Shown: piece by piece, positions 8,028 through 18,000 of the stretch
How the letters are laid out: each line of letters starts with the position of its first letter
Position numbering within the stretch: position 1 is the stretch's first letter
DNA from: Clostridium bowmanii
GTDB lineage: Bacteria > Bacillota > Clostridia > Clostridiales > Clostridiaceae
Assembly (NCBI RefSeq): GCF_018861315.1
Contig: NZ_JAHLDL010000020.1
Span: forward strand, 1-64,000
DNA: 64,000 nt
Direction of reading: 5' to 3'
Notes under the pieces: model-generated
What the model saw: the letters and a program-made list of their open reading frames with translations, nothing else
Database searches by the model: none
What the model was told of the DNA's origin: nothing
Translations under genes and position numbers: made by a program

Positions 8028-10346
8028 ATGTTAATTCGTAACTTTTTTAGAGATATATTTTCTACACTACCAAGACTTCTTGCTGTAATAATTATTACGG
8101 CCCTTGGAGTAATGATTTATGTTGGTATGAGTGGATATGGTTATAACCTTACCAAAGTAGCTAATAGTTATTATAAAAGTCAGAATGTTGCTGATTATTG
8201 GATATATGGAAGTCAGTTTACTAAATTAGATGAAAAGCAAATTGCAAAGCTTGACTCTGTGGAAAGTATACAGTCAGAAATTAGTATACCAACAGAAGAT
8301 TATGGAGATGAAAACATTAGCATTGACCTGAGTGGTGTATCAGGGGATTTTAATATTAACAAACCTTATATTATATCGGGAAGAATCTTTGAGAGTAACA
8401 GGGAATGTATGCTAGATGCTTCCTATGCGAAAGCTCATAATATCAATCTTGATGATAAAATTGAGCTCCGAATTAAAGAAATGGAAAAAAAGCTAACGTT
8501 CACCGTTTGTGCACTAATTGATAGCCCAGAAAATGTATATAATGTTGGAGGTATGGACCTTATCCCTAATAGTTATAAACATGGGTTTGCATATGTAAAA
8601 GAAGATGCACTAGGCGAGATGAAAGAGATCATGTCCTATAATAAAATTACTTTAAAAGTTGTGGATAATACAGATAAAAATAAACTTAAAGTGGATCTCG
8701 AGAAAATCCTTGGAACAAAGTTAAATCAGCTTTTAAGTTTTGATGATAATCAAAAGGCCTCCATTATAATAAGTGAAGTTAAAAATACAAAAGCAATTGC
8801 CAGTATACTACCTATGATATTCTTTCTGATTGCAGCATTTATTATGTTTACTACTATGTCAAGGGTTGTAGAAAACAATAGAATGATGATAGGAACATTA
8901 AAGGCATTTGGCTATAGTAAAATAGTTATTTTCAATTATTTTTTCTCTTATGCCTTTATAGTGGTTATTTTGGGTAATCTTGTGGGAACCCTGTTGTCAA
9001 GCTTAATAACAAGCGCAATGTTAGATATGGCAACGGGTACTATGACTATGCCAAAACTTATAGTTAGTTTTGATGTTTTATCAATTATAAGATCAGTGAT
9101 TATTACAACTATTATTTGTGCTGGTACAGCCGCGTTTATATGTGCCCGTGAGATAAGATATTCCCCAGCAGAATGTATGAGACCAAAGTCGCCGAAGGTT
9201 GGCCGCGAAAATCTTATTGAAAGAATTAAGTTTTTATGGGCAAAGATGAACTTTGAGCAGAAGACTATTGCAAGGAATATCTTCAGAAATAAAATGAGAT
9301 TAATCATGTGTGTTTTGGGTGTGTCAGGTTGTATGGCAATTATAATCACAGCTTTTGGATTTCGAGATACTACTGGAAAGCTAATGGTTAACATGTTTTC
9401 TAATATGTATAAATATGATATTCAGGTAATATTTAAAAATGATACATCAATATTAGAAACTGAGAGAATAAAAAAACTTGCTAGTGTAGATAAAGCTGAA
9501 AGTGTAATGAGTGGAGTCATTAAAGTATCTAAAGGTTCTAAAAGTGAAAGTAGTACAATTAGTGTAATGGAGGATACAATATCGCTGATGGTACCTACCA
9601 TGGAAGCCATGGATAGTATGGTTATGCCGCAAGGCGGAGTTATAGCATCAACTTTTCTTGCGAAAAAGTTAAATATTCATGAGGGAGATATTATTGATAT
9701 TGTAGTTTCGGGAGAAAATGATATAAGAAAAGTAAAAGTAGTTGCCATTAGAGACAACATAACAGGTTGCTATGTAAGCAGATCCCTATGGAGAAAAATT
9801 GGCGAAGAATATATACCTTCTTTTGTATATATAAATACAAAGGATCCAACTAGTTTTATAGAAAATACAAAAGAATATGACTTTATCCTTGCTGTAAAAC
9901 AAAAAAGTGAACTAGTAGATTCTATAAATAGCCAGATGAGTGCAATGAACACAATTGCTTTCATACTAATTGTTTTTGGTGGAGTTCTTGCCTTAGTAGT
10001 TTTGTATAACTTGGGGATTTTAAATTTTTATGAACGAATGAGAGAGCTTGCAACTTTAAAGGTACTAGGGTTTATGAATAATGAAATAAAGACATTGGTT
10101 TTAAGAGAGAACACAATTTTCACTATTATTGGCATTATTATTGGAATGCCAATGGGCATAGGACTCACAACATTTATAATGACTGCCTCAGCACAGGAAG
10201 ACATGACATTTAGTCCATATATTAAGGGTGTTACATTCCTATATGCAGCAGGTTTAACCTTTATGTTTTCGGTTTTTGTTAATATTCTTCTTAGTAAAAA
10301 ACTAAAGCAAATCGATATGCTTGGGGCTTTGAAAAGTGTAGAGTAG
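8028..10346 (+). CDS. ABC transporter permease with two FtsX domains
   Basis: The 772-residue protein has an N-terminal membrane helix (about 12-32), a first extracytoplasmic domain, a three-helix FtsX core at about 260-370, then a second anchor helix, extracytoplasmic domain and FtsX core (about 640-770). This duplicated layout is typical of long antimicrobial-peptide or lipoprotein exporter permeases. It starts 5 bases after the ATPase stop, consistent with translational coupling. It differs from the single-FtsX permease at 3722, so the two exporters are related in plan but not simple duplicates at this position. Confidence 0.9.
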   Translation: MLIRNFFRDIFSTLPRLLAVIIITALGVMIYVGMSGYGYNLTKVANSYYKSQNVADYWIYGSQFTKLDEKQIAKLDSVESIQSEISIPTEDYGDENISIDLSGVSGDFNINKPYIISGRIFESNRECMLDASYAKAHNINLDDKIELRIKEMEKKLTFTVCALIDSPENVYNVGGMDLIPNSYKHGFAYVKEDALGEMKEIMSYNKITLKVVDNTDKNKLKVDLEKILGTKLNQLLSFDDNQKASIIISEVKNTKAIASILPMIFFLIAAFIMFTTMSRVVENNRMMIGTLKAFGYSKIVIFNYFFSYAFIVVILGNLVGTLLSSLITSAMLDMATGTMTMPKLIVSFDVLSIIRSVIITTIICAGTAAFICAREIRYSPAECMRPKSPKVGRENLIERIKFLWAKMNFEQKTIARNIFRNKMRLIMCVLGVSGCMAIIITAFGFRDTTGKLMVNMFSNMYKYDIQVIFKNDTSILETERIKKLASVDKAESVMSGVIKVSKGSKSESSTISVMEDTISLMVPTMEAMDSMVMPQGGVIASTFLAKKLNIHEGDIIDIVVSGENDIRKVKVVAIRDNITGCYVSRSLWRKIGEEYIPSFVYINTKDPTSFIENTKEYDFILAVKQKSELVDSINSQMSAMNTIAFILIVFGGVLALVVLYNLGILNFYERMRELATLKVLGFMNNEIKTLVLRENTIFTIIGIIIGMPMGIGLTTFIMTASAQEDMTFSPYIKGVTFLYAAGLTFMFSVFVNILLSKKLKQIDMLGALKSVE

Positions 10347-10457
10347 CTCATGTTAACAAAATAATAGCTTTCAATAGAGTAGTTGTATAGATGATGATAA
10401 TGATGATTTGACATTCAAATACTGAATTTAGTAAAATTAAGGGGGGAATAAGTTAGA

Positions 10458-11984
10458 ATGAAAAAAATATTTTCAAAGAAAATCTTAAAATATACCGTAG
10501 GGATTGTTATAATAGTAATTGTATCAGTGCTTTTATACAAGTCACCTATAGTTCAAAATAAACTTGCAGCCAAAGTAGTTGTAGACAAAACTGCTATAGT
10601 AAAGAAGGGGGATATAAAGTTTTTGGTGTCAGGTACTGGAGCAGTCTATTATGGGAAAACTGCATCTATATCTTCAAAGGTAAATAGTAAAGTAACAAAC
10701 ATTTATTTTAAAGAGGGTGACAGGGTTAAAGCAGGCGACTTGATTTGCGAATTTGATGATTCTGGTGCTAAATTAATTGCCAGTCAAAGCAAGAATGCTT
10801 TAGTTACAAATCAATTATCCAATGATGCAAATGCAACACTTGTAAACAAGCTCAATATTGTGACACCTTTTTCGGGTCAAATCACGAATATTGTAGTAAA
10901 ACAGGGTGATGTAGTTCAAAAAGGAGGAGAATTATTCACTATTGCTGATACTTCAAAACTAAAGTTGGCAGTTGAATTTAATGCAGCTGATATAAATAAG
11001 ATATCTGTAAATCAATCCGTTGATATAAATATAACCTCTTTTATGCAATCTGTTAAGGGCAAAGTCATCTATAAAAGTGATAAAGCAATATCTACAAGCG
11101 CTGGAGGTAAGTTGTATACTGTAGAAATAACAATAAATAATCCAGGGGCTCTTTCAGAAGGTATGAAAGCTAGTGCATCTATAGAGACATCAAGCGGAAG
11201 TATATCTAGTACAAATACCGAAGCTTTAGAATATATAAATAAGACCACCGTTATAAGTGAAACCGGTGGCACAGTAAATTATATTTCCATGAAGAAAAAT
11301 CAACAAATTGATTCTGGCAGCGAAGTTATTAAAATCAAAAATGATGATGTTACATTAAATAAAGAAATAGGTGTTTCTAGGATTACTGATTCTCAAATCC
11401 AAATAGCATCAACGCAGAGTCAACTTGGAGACTATAAAATATATGCACCTATAGATGGTATAATAGCGCAGCAGAAAATAAACAAAGGTGATAGTATAAT
11501 CATGGCACAGGCAGTAACTACTATAGAAGAAACAAATGTAGTACAAGTTGATGTAGATATAGACGAGCTAGAAATAGCTAAAGTTGCTATAGGACAAAAG
11601 GCAAAACTTACTGTGGATGCTATTCCTGAGACAATAACAAAACCTATAGAGGGCGAGGTTGTAAAAATAGCCCTTGATGGGATTTCTAAAAATGGTGTAA
11701 CAAACTTTGTAGTAACTATTAAGGCTAAGGGTATACAGAGCATGCTTAAAGGTGGAATGAACTTAAGTGCTGATATAGAAACAAAAAGCACAACTAATGT
11801 ATTGTATCTTCCCAAAGCGGCAATAACAAAGGTTGGAGGCAAATCAATAGTAAAGGTTAAAGAAGGCATCGAAAATGTAGTAGAAAAGGAAGTTAAGGTT
11901 GGAGCAAGTAATGGTTATATTGTAGAAATTAGAAGTGGGCTTAGTTCAGGAACTATAGTAATTTTGCCTGGAAATAAGCAATGA
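10458..11984 (+). CDS. HlyD/RND-type adaptor of the ABC exporter
   Basis: This 508-residue protein has one N-terminal membrane anchor (about 10-27). Two lipoyl-like motifs follow (KEGDRVKAGDLICEFDDS and later TPFSGQITNIVVKQGD), then barrel segments and a second such region (ISETGGTVNYISMKKNQ, YAPIDGIIAQQKINKGD). This means the lipoyl/barrel unit occurs twice. It closely parallels the adaptor half of the broken gene at 1839-3725 (shared stretches such as SAGGKLYTVEI and INNPGA), so the two are paralogues. It probably bridges the permease to the outer wall side. It starts behind GGGGGGAATAAGTTAG, 111 bases after the permease. Confidence 0.88.
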   Translation: MKKIFSKKILKYTVGIVIIVIVSVLLYKSPIVQNKLAAKVVVDKTAIVKKGDIKFLVSGTGAVYYGKTASISSKVNSKVTNIYFKEGDRVKAGDLICEFDDSGAKLIASQSKNALVTNQLSNDANATLVNKLNIVTPFSGQITNIVVKQGDVVQKGGELFTIADTSKLKLAVEFNAADINKISVNQSVDINITSFMQSVKGKVIYKSDKAISTSAGGKLYTVEITINNPGALSEGMKASASIETSSGSISSTNTEALEYINKTTVISETGGTVNYISMKKNQQIDSGSEVIKIKNDDVTLNKEIGVSRITDSQIQIASTQSQLGDYKIYAPIDGIIAQQKINKGDSIIMAQAVTTIEETNVVQVDVDIDELEIAKVAIGQKAKLTVDAIPETITKPIEGEVVKIALDGISKNGVTNFVVTIKAKGIQSMLKGGMNLSADIETKSTTNVLYLPKAAITKVGGKSIVKVKEGIENVVEKEVKVGASNGYIVEIRSGLSSGTIVILPGNKQ

Positions 11985-12056
11985 TATCACCGAAAAACAC
12001 CTTAAATCATAGATAATAAACATTATAAATTAACTTGTTGTAAAAAATTATTGGAG

Positions 12057-13823
12057 ATGGTGAAAATAAGTAAGAATGTATCAAAGTTAGCAAAAATATC
12101 AAAAATAGTATTAATGTTAACTATAACATTAATTTTAATAATGGTCAGACAATCTACAACCTTTGGTATAACAAATCCAACATTAGATTTTCTAAAAATG
12201 TACAAGTTAGTTGATACTTATACAATTAGCAATACTAAAAATGGAGATAGTGGAGATTTGCTCAATACGAAAGCCTCTATAACTTTAGGAACTGATTTAA
12301 ATTCTCCTTATATTACAAATGTAGGTGATTTCAAATCATCTGAAGGAACAATAACTAAAGAGGCGAATGGTATTTATGTGTTGACGGCTATAATGGACCG
12401 CACAGCTCCAAATACCTCACATTCTATATCTATTGAAAGAACTTTTACAACAGGGACTATTGATTATAATATAGATAAGTCTAAAGTTACATCTAATTAT
12501 AGTCAATTAGATAATTATATGGATTATTTAAAAGAAGAGGTAGGTGTAGAAGTAAATAATGCATCAATACAGGCAAAGGCTAAATCGCTAACTGAAAATA
12601 TTGTTAATCCTTATGATAAAGCTTTTGCAATATTTAGATTTGTGAACACAAATATGACGTATAGCCTAGATTCAAAATTTGCAAACAAAGGCGCTTTAAG
12701 TGCACTAATTTATAAAGAAGGTGTATGTCAAGATTATGCACAGCTATTTGTTGCTTTATGTAGAGCAAGTGGAATACCTGCTAGAACGGTAATTGGATTT
12801 AGGAATACTGAGGATATGACATATAAAAATTCTATTGATTTAACAGGTTCAAGTCATATGTGGCCCGAAATATACTTGCCAAGTTATGGATGGGTTATAA
12901 CTGAACCTACTGAAGTATTTGCTAATAATGGTGTAGTAATTAAAACAGTATCAGATAATATTTTAATGCAATATTTTGCTAAAGCCCTTATACCATCAGA
13001 ACACATTGCCACTAGTTACGAAACTGGTGTGTCGTTTAGAAGTGCAATTGTTACATCAAATTATAACCGTGGAACAGTTAGCAGACCTACCATGAGCACT
13101 AATTCCAATTCAACGTTGTATTTAGTAGATGATGCAGTTATTAATACAATTGATACAGCCAAATCTGCTATAGAAAATGTAGATAATAATCTTACATTAG
13201 ATAATTATAAAAAAGCAATGAACTTAGTTTATAAGTTGGATGATTCAGTGACAGAAAAAAAATCATTATTAGAAAAGCTAGATATTATATTAGACAATTT
13301 AGTAACTAAAAATCCAAAAGATGAAAATATGAAAGAATTGGGTAAAATTCTTGTTGCTATTAAAAGAGCGGAATTGCAAACAAGCTACAGTACCTATGAT
13401 TCAGCAATATACTTGATGTCAACATTAAGTGATTCTGATTTTGGAAAAGCACCAAATAGACTAAGAGATAGACTGTCAATAGTAGCTACTAAAATTCAAG
13501 ATAAAAAAATAAATAGTAAATTTAAAGATTTATCAGATTTCCCATTTCTACAAAGTAAAGATGTTGCAAAGGTTTGGAATATAACATTTTCTCAATTAAT
13601 TGATGAAAAAACAGTTAATACTGATAATATTTCAATGAAAAACTCTAAAGGACAATTGGTTAATTTCAAGGCATCTTCTAATGGGGAAATTATAAGTATA
13701 TCACCAATTAGTAAATTTGAACTTGGTGAACAATATGCTGTTTACATTAGTAACAAAGTTCTAAGTATGAACGGTGATTGCATCACAAATGGTTGGTATT
13801 TTACCTTTGAAATCAATCCTTAA
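12057..13823 (+). CDS. Secreted transglutaminase-like protein with Ig-like C-terminal domain
   Basis: The protein has a signal peptide or anchor (hydrophobic IVLMLTITLILIMV, about 17-30). A transglutaminase-like core carries GVCQDYA (Cys224), SHMWPEIY (His267) and WVITEPTE, where Glu283 stands at the usual Asp position. A helical segment and a C-terminal SbsA_Ig-like domain follow (about 475-589, ending GWYFTFEIN). Transglutaminase-like cores cleave or form amide bonds, and surface versions process wall proteins or peptides. It follows the exporter adaptor by 72 bases and may share its transcript. The start is uncertain: TTG 12051, ATG 12057 and GTG 12060 are all possible and none has a well spaced ribosome site. 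Confidence 0.8.
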   Translation: MVKISKNVSKLAKISKIVLMLTITLILIMVRQSTTFGITNPTLDFLKMYKLVDTYTISNTKNGDSGDLLNTKASITLGTDLNSPYITNVGDFKSSEGTITKEANGIYVLTAIMDRTAPNTSHSISIERTFTTGTIDYNIDKSKVTSNYSQLDNYMDYLKEEVGVEVNNASIQAKAKSLTENIVNPYDKAFAIFRFVNTNMTYSLDSKFANKGALSALIYKEGVCQDYAQLFVALCRASGIPARTVIGFRNTEDMTYKNSIDLTGSSHMWPEIYLPSYGWVITEPTEVFANNGVVIKTVSDNILMQYFAKALIPSEHIATSYETGVSFRSAIVTSNYNRGTVSRPTMSTNSNSTLYLVDDAVINTIDTAKSAIENVDNNLTLDNYKKAMNLVYKLDDSVTEKKSLLEKLDIILDNLVTKNPKDENMKELGKILVAIKRAELQTSYSTYDSAIYLMSTLSDSDFGKAPNRLRDRLSIVATKIQDKKINSKFKDLSDFPFLQSKDVAKVWNITFSQLIDEKTVNTDNISMKNSKGQLVNFKASSNGEIISISPISKFELGEQYAVYISNKVLSMNGDCITNGWYFTFEINP

Positions 13824-13993
13824 AAATCAAGTGCAACTATTTACGAGTTTTAACGTAACTTATAATGGGTAATTAAAATGAAAATTTATTATTCGATTTA
13901 AAAGCATATGATATAATAAACTATAATTTGATGAAATAAACTGTAATTAGTTACGATTAATATTAGGATAAAGCCTATTAGGAGGAATTTAGT

Positions 13994-14824
13994 ATGAAAG
14001 AAAATGATACTGCAATAACATCAGAAAAAGAATCATTAGACATAGAACTGCATCTTAATGAATATGATAAAGGGGTTATGTCTGACTTTCAAAAGCAATT
14101 TTTGAATGAAGAGTTGGCGCAACTCCCACCTTTAGAAGAGGGACAAGTATCCATTAATGGTATATATACCTTTGATATGGGAGATAAAATTGAGGTTAGT
14201 GCTTATTTAAGAAATGGATTGTCAAATCAAATTAATTTTGACAAAGTACCATTAGTAATTGTAAATAAAAATGGTGACATACTTGCTAAACAAACTATGC
14301 ACATGCAGGAGTTTGGTATATTACCTTCTTATTCTGCAAGAGCACATAAATTTTATTTTGATAAGGAAAACGTATTTGTTGATACAATTCCAATGGATGA
14401 TTGGAAAATACAATTCGAAAATTCTGTTAGTGCTATAAATACTGTAAAGATTGAGTTTGAAGACATGCCAGAAAGTATGGACCATGATTTAAAAAATAAC
14501 TTCATAAAATTCTTAGATATGTTACCATATATAAAAGCTGGAGATGTTAATGTTGATGTATTTAAAACAGAAAAGCGCATGGATAACTCTATTTCTATAG
14601 TCGTACTAATCCGTAATGGCTGTGATAAAGTTATAAACTTAGAGAAATTACCAATATTAATAGAAGATTTACAAGGCGAGATAGTAGCTAAGGGCATATT
14701 TGAAACTCAAAATGTAAATGTAAACCCACATAAAGCTAAAATTTATGAACTTGTTATAACAGAAGATTATATTGATAATAAGGATTATGACATAAATAGC
14801 TGCAAAGTACATTTTAAAGCATAG
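13994..14824 (+). CDS. SLAP-domain protein (two repeats)
   Basis: This 276-residue acidic protein has no signal peptide and two similar beta-rich repeats of the SLAP type. The first is at about 48-150 (GIYTFDMGDKIEVSAYLRNG, then LVIVNKNGDILAKQ); the second is at about 178-275 (DVNVDVFKTEKR, SIVVLIRNG, ILIEDLQGEIVAKG). SLAP domains occur in Firmicutes, often near accessory SecA2 or surface genes, and are thought to belong to envelope assembly; the exact function is not established. No secA2 is visible here. The ribosome site AGGAGGAATTTAGT is strong. A hairpin terminator follows in the next intergenic region. Confidence 0.75.
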   Translation: MKENDTAITSEKESLDIELHLNEYDKGVMSDFQKQFLNEELAQLPPLEEGQVSINGIYTFDMGDKIEVSAYLRNGLSNQINFDKVPLVIVNKNGDILAKQTMHMQEFGILPSYSARAHKFYFDKENVFVDTIPMDDWKIQFENSVSAINTVKIEFEDMPESMDHDLKNNFIKFLDMLPYIKAGDVNVDVFKTEKRMDNSISIVVLIRNGCDKVINLEKLPILIEDLQGEIVAKGIFETQNVNVNPHKAKIYELVITEDYIDNKDYDINSCKVHFKA

Positions 14825-15085
14825 CATAAAGCGATGTTGGTTTTACAGAACAAAAAAAATGGCGACAGCCATAGAAGGGGACTATCAAAATTTAGATTTT
14901 GGTAGTTTTTCTTAAGTCCAGCATTTGTACTAAGCCAATAGGCTGAAAGAAACAGTCGGTAAAATCATAGCGGAAGTTATAGTTAAGAAAGATGCGATAA
15001 GTAGCTTATTTCGCTGACATAGTTCGTATTCTACTTATATTATATAGACCGTAATTGGTTAACAAAGTCTAGGAGGCTCTTACTA
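14825..15085 (+). promoter_or_regulatory. Structured leader region before the large surface protein
   Basis: This gap holds a small hairpin ATGGC-GACA-GCCAT near 14860 and a terminator-like hairpin at 14881-14913. Further helices are possible: GCGATAAG with CTTATTTCGC near 14993-15013, AAGTAG near 15000 with CTACTT near 15034, and TAGAC with GTCTA just before AGGAGG. I do not recognise a known riboswitch class. It may be a long leader of the gene at 15086. Confidence 0.4.
14881..14913 (+). terminator. Hairpin terminator after the SLAP gene
   Basis: ACTATCAAAAT pairs fully with ATTTTGGTAGT (one G-U pair) around TTAG, followed by TTTTCTT. It could also act as an attenuator within a leader for the next gene. 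Confidence 0.7.
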
Positions 15086-18000
15086 ATGAACGAAAGAAAA
15101 AAAATGATTAGTTGTATTTTAGCACTAACAGTAACATTAACAACAGGCATGGCCAGTGCTATACCTGTATTCGCAGTCACAAAAGGTACAAGCACAGTGG
15201 AAGCTCAGGCATCTCAAAGTGGATCAGCATCACATAGACTAGCAGGCATCGATCGCTATGCTACTGCAGTTGCTATATCACAAAAGGGATGGGAAGCTTC
15301 AGACACCGTTATACTTGCAAGTGGAGAAGATTATGCAGATGCGTTAACATCTGGGCCACTTGCAAAGAAATACGATGCCCCAATTTTGCTGACTTCAAAA
15401 GCTAGCATAAATGCAGGGACAATTGCTGAGATAGGAAGGCTACAGGCTAAGAATATCATAATAATAGGTAGAGAAGGAGCTGTATCTTCAGGGGTAGCTG
15501 CTCAGTTAACCAAAGCTGGATTATTCGATATAACTCGTATTGGTGGACTTAATAGGTATGAGACATCCACATTGGTAGCTGCTAGACTTAATAAGCCTAG
15601 TGCAGTAGTGATAGTACCAGGACAAGATTTTCCAGATGCTCTATCGGTTTCTCCAATAGCTTCAAAATTGGGATATTCAATTATATTATCTGAAAAGTCT
15701 GGGTTATCGGACAGTGCCAAAAAGTACATTGCAAATAATGAAATAAAAAAAGCATATCTTGTAGGTGGAACAGGAGTATTATCACCAGCTATTGAAAAAC
15801 AAGTAACTGGTCCAGTAAGACTTGCAGGTGTAAATAGATATGAAACAAACTTAGCAGTTTTAAAAGCGTTTGAAAGTACATTTAGTTATGACAATGTTTT
15901 TATAGCTACAGGTAATAATTTCGCCGATGCATTAGCAGGTGCGGCATTAGCTTCTAAGACTAGTTCACCAATGATTTTAGCAGGAAGCAGTATGAATACA
16001 AATACAGCTCACTATTTAGCTTCTAAAGAAAACCTAAGTACTAAAATATTAGCTTTAGGTGGTCAAGCTATTATATCAGATTCAATAGTAAAATCTGCTA
16101 TAGATGATAAAGCTACTATAGCGGTTGCTAAGAATTATTCATCAGAAGGAACATACTCTGATGGAGATATAAGTGGCTCTGTAATAATAAGTGCAGCGGG
16201 AGTAAATTTAAAAAATACAACTATATCAGGTGATTTATTAATAGCTTCAACTGTAGGAGAAGGCAGTGTTGATTTAGATAATGTTATCGTAGCAGGTAAG
16301 ATTATAATTAACGGTGGCGGTTTAAATAGTGTTAAATTGCACAACATGCACAGTAAGTCAGTGGAACTGGATAAGGCTACTGGTGAAAGTGTTAGAGTAG
16401 TTACAGATGCTACATCTAGTATAGATACGGTATTGGTATCTGCAAATGGTATTGTTGACCAGGCATCAGCATCTAAGAAAGGTAGTATTACAGTTGATAA
16501 CAATTCATCTGTTGTTTTAAAGGGCGGATTTGAAACTGTTCAAGTTAATGGACAAGGTTCTAATGTAAAAGTAGTAAGTGCTTCAATTGCTACATTTTAC
16601 GTAAATGCTAAATCAAGTAAGACTATTGTAGATGTAGATACTAATTCAACTGTATTTAATTTGAATGTTAATGCAGCAGTTACAGTTAGTGGGACTGGGT
16701 CAATAACTAATGCAAATATAGGAGCAAATGGTACTACTATTGCAATTACACCAGCGAATACATCAGTAACTGCAGGTGTTTCTGCTTTGGTTAATGGCAC
16801 TACAAAAGATAGTACTAATAGTACTGTTATAAAAAGTGTACCTGAAGGAGGAGAAACACCTACACCGCTTACACCAACGGTTTCAGGTACAAGTGCTATT
16901 AATGCAACTACTGTTACTTTTAGCTGTGATGTTGCTCCAACAACTGTAACTTGGAATGGAAAAGCCACAATAGCAGCTTCTTATAATTCAGCAACAAAGT
17001 TAGAGACAATTACAGTTCCAAGCATTACAAGTGCAGAAAATGCATTGGTTGTTAATGCTACTGGGTATACTGCTACAACTCTAAATTATACAATTCCAGT
17101 AGGAACTTACGACAATTTAATAGTTATTGGCGCTATCGCAGATTTAAATGAGGCAATTATAAAGCAAGTTGATGGTCAAACTTGGATAATAAATGCTGGC
17201 AATTACGGTCTAAAACCTATTAAGGACTATAGTGCAAGTAGTGAAAATCAAACAGGTTGGTATTTCCCTATAACAGCCGATAATATCACAATAAAAGGAA
17301 TTGGCAATCCAACTCTATTTGGTAATGAATATACTGCAAATGGTAATTGGTCAACCCAAAACCTAATAACTATATTCGGTGATAATGTTAAAATTTCAGG
17401 TTTAACATTAATGAATAAGGTGGATGGTAATAAAATTATTGAAGTAGCAGGAGCTAACTCTGATATTGAAGATTGTATTATTAAACCTAATACAATGATT
17501 GATGAATCTATATACGATAATATAACAAAAGATGAAGATAAGGAATTTGCTAAACAATGGGGAGGCTCAATATACTATAATTCCCCAGGAAATCATGTTA
17601 TGAAGAATGTTGCAATCAATAACAGTGGGATTTCGTTTAGATACTCATCAGCAGGAACACACATAGACTTCGAAAATGTTAATCTTATTTATAATACTAA
17701 TATAGATTCTATTAGTTCATATAAATTTAGTTCTGGATTCAACAATTCAGATTGCTCAATAACTGGAAAGCCTGTTGTTTCTTATGTAGTTGATAAAGTA
17801 GATGGTTGGGTAAAAGACAGGTATGAACCTGCCTCATTTACTTTCGGAGAGGACCTTGATAAACTAGATGCTTATAAATTAGGCATTGATAGTAAGGGAA
17901 GTTCAATTGTACGAGGAAGTAGTTATACAAGTAATTTTTATAATACCCAAGGTAAGAGTTATGAAGTTGAGAACTCTAGTAAAAGTACTTCTTGGCAAGT

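Noticed and set aside
8948-9394. Long minus-strand frame inside the permease gene
   Set aside because: It is an antisense shadow of a clear FtsX permease, without ribosome site or protein features of its own.
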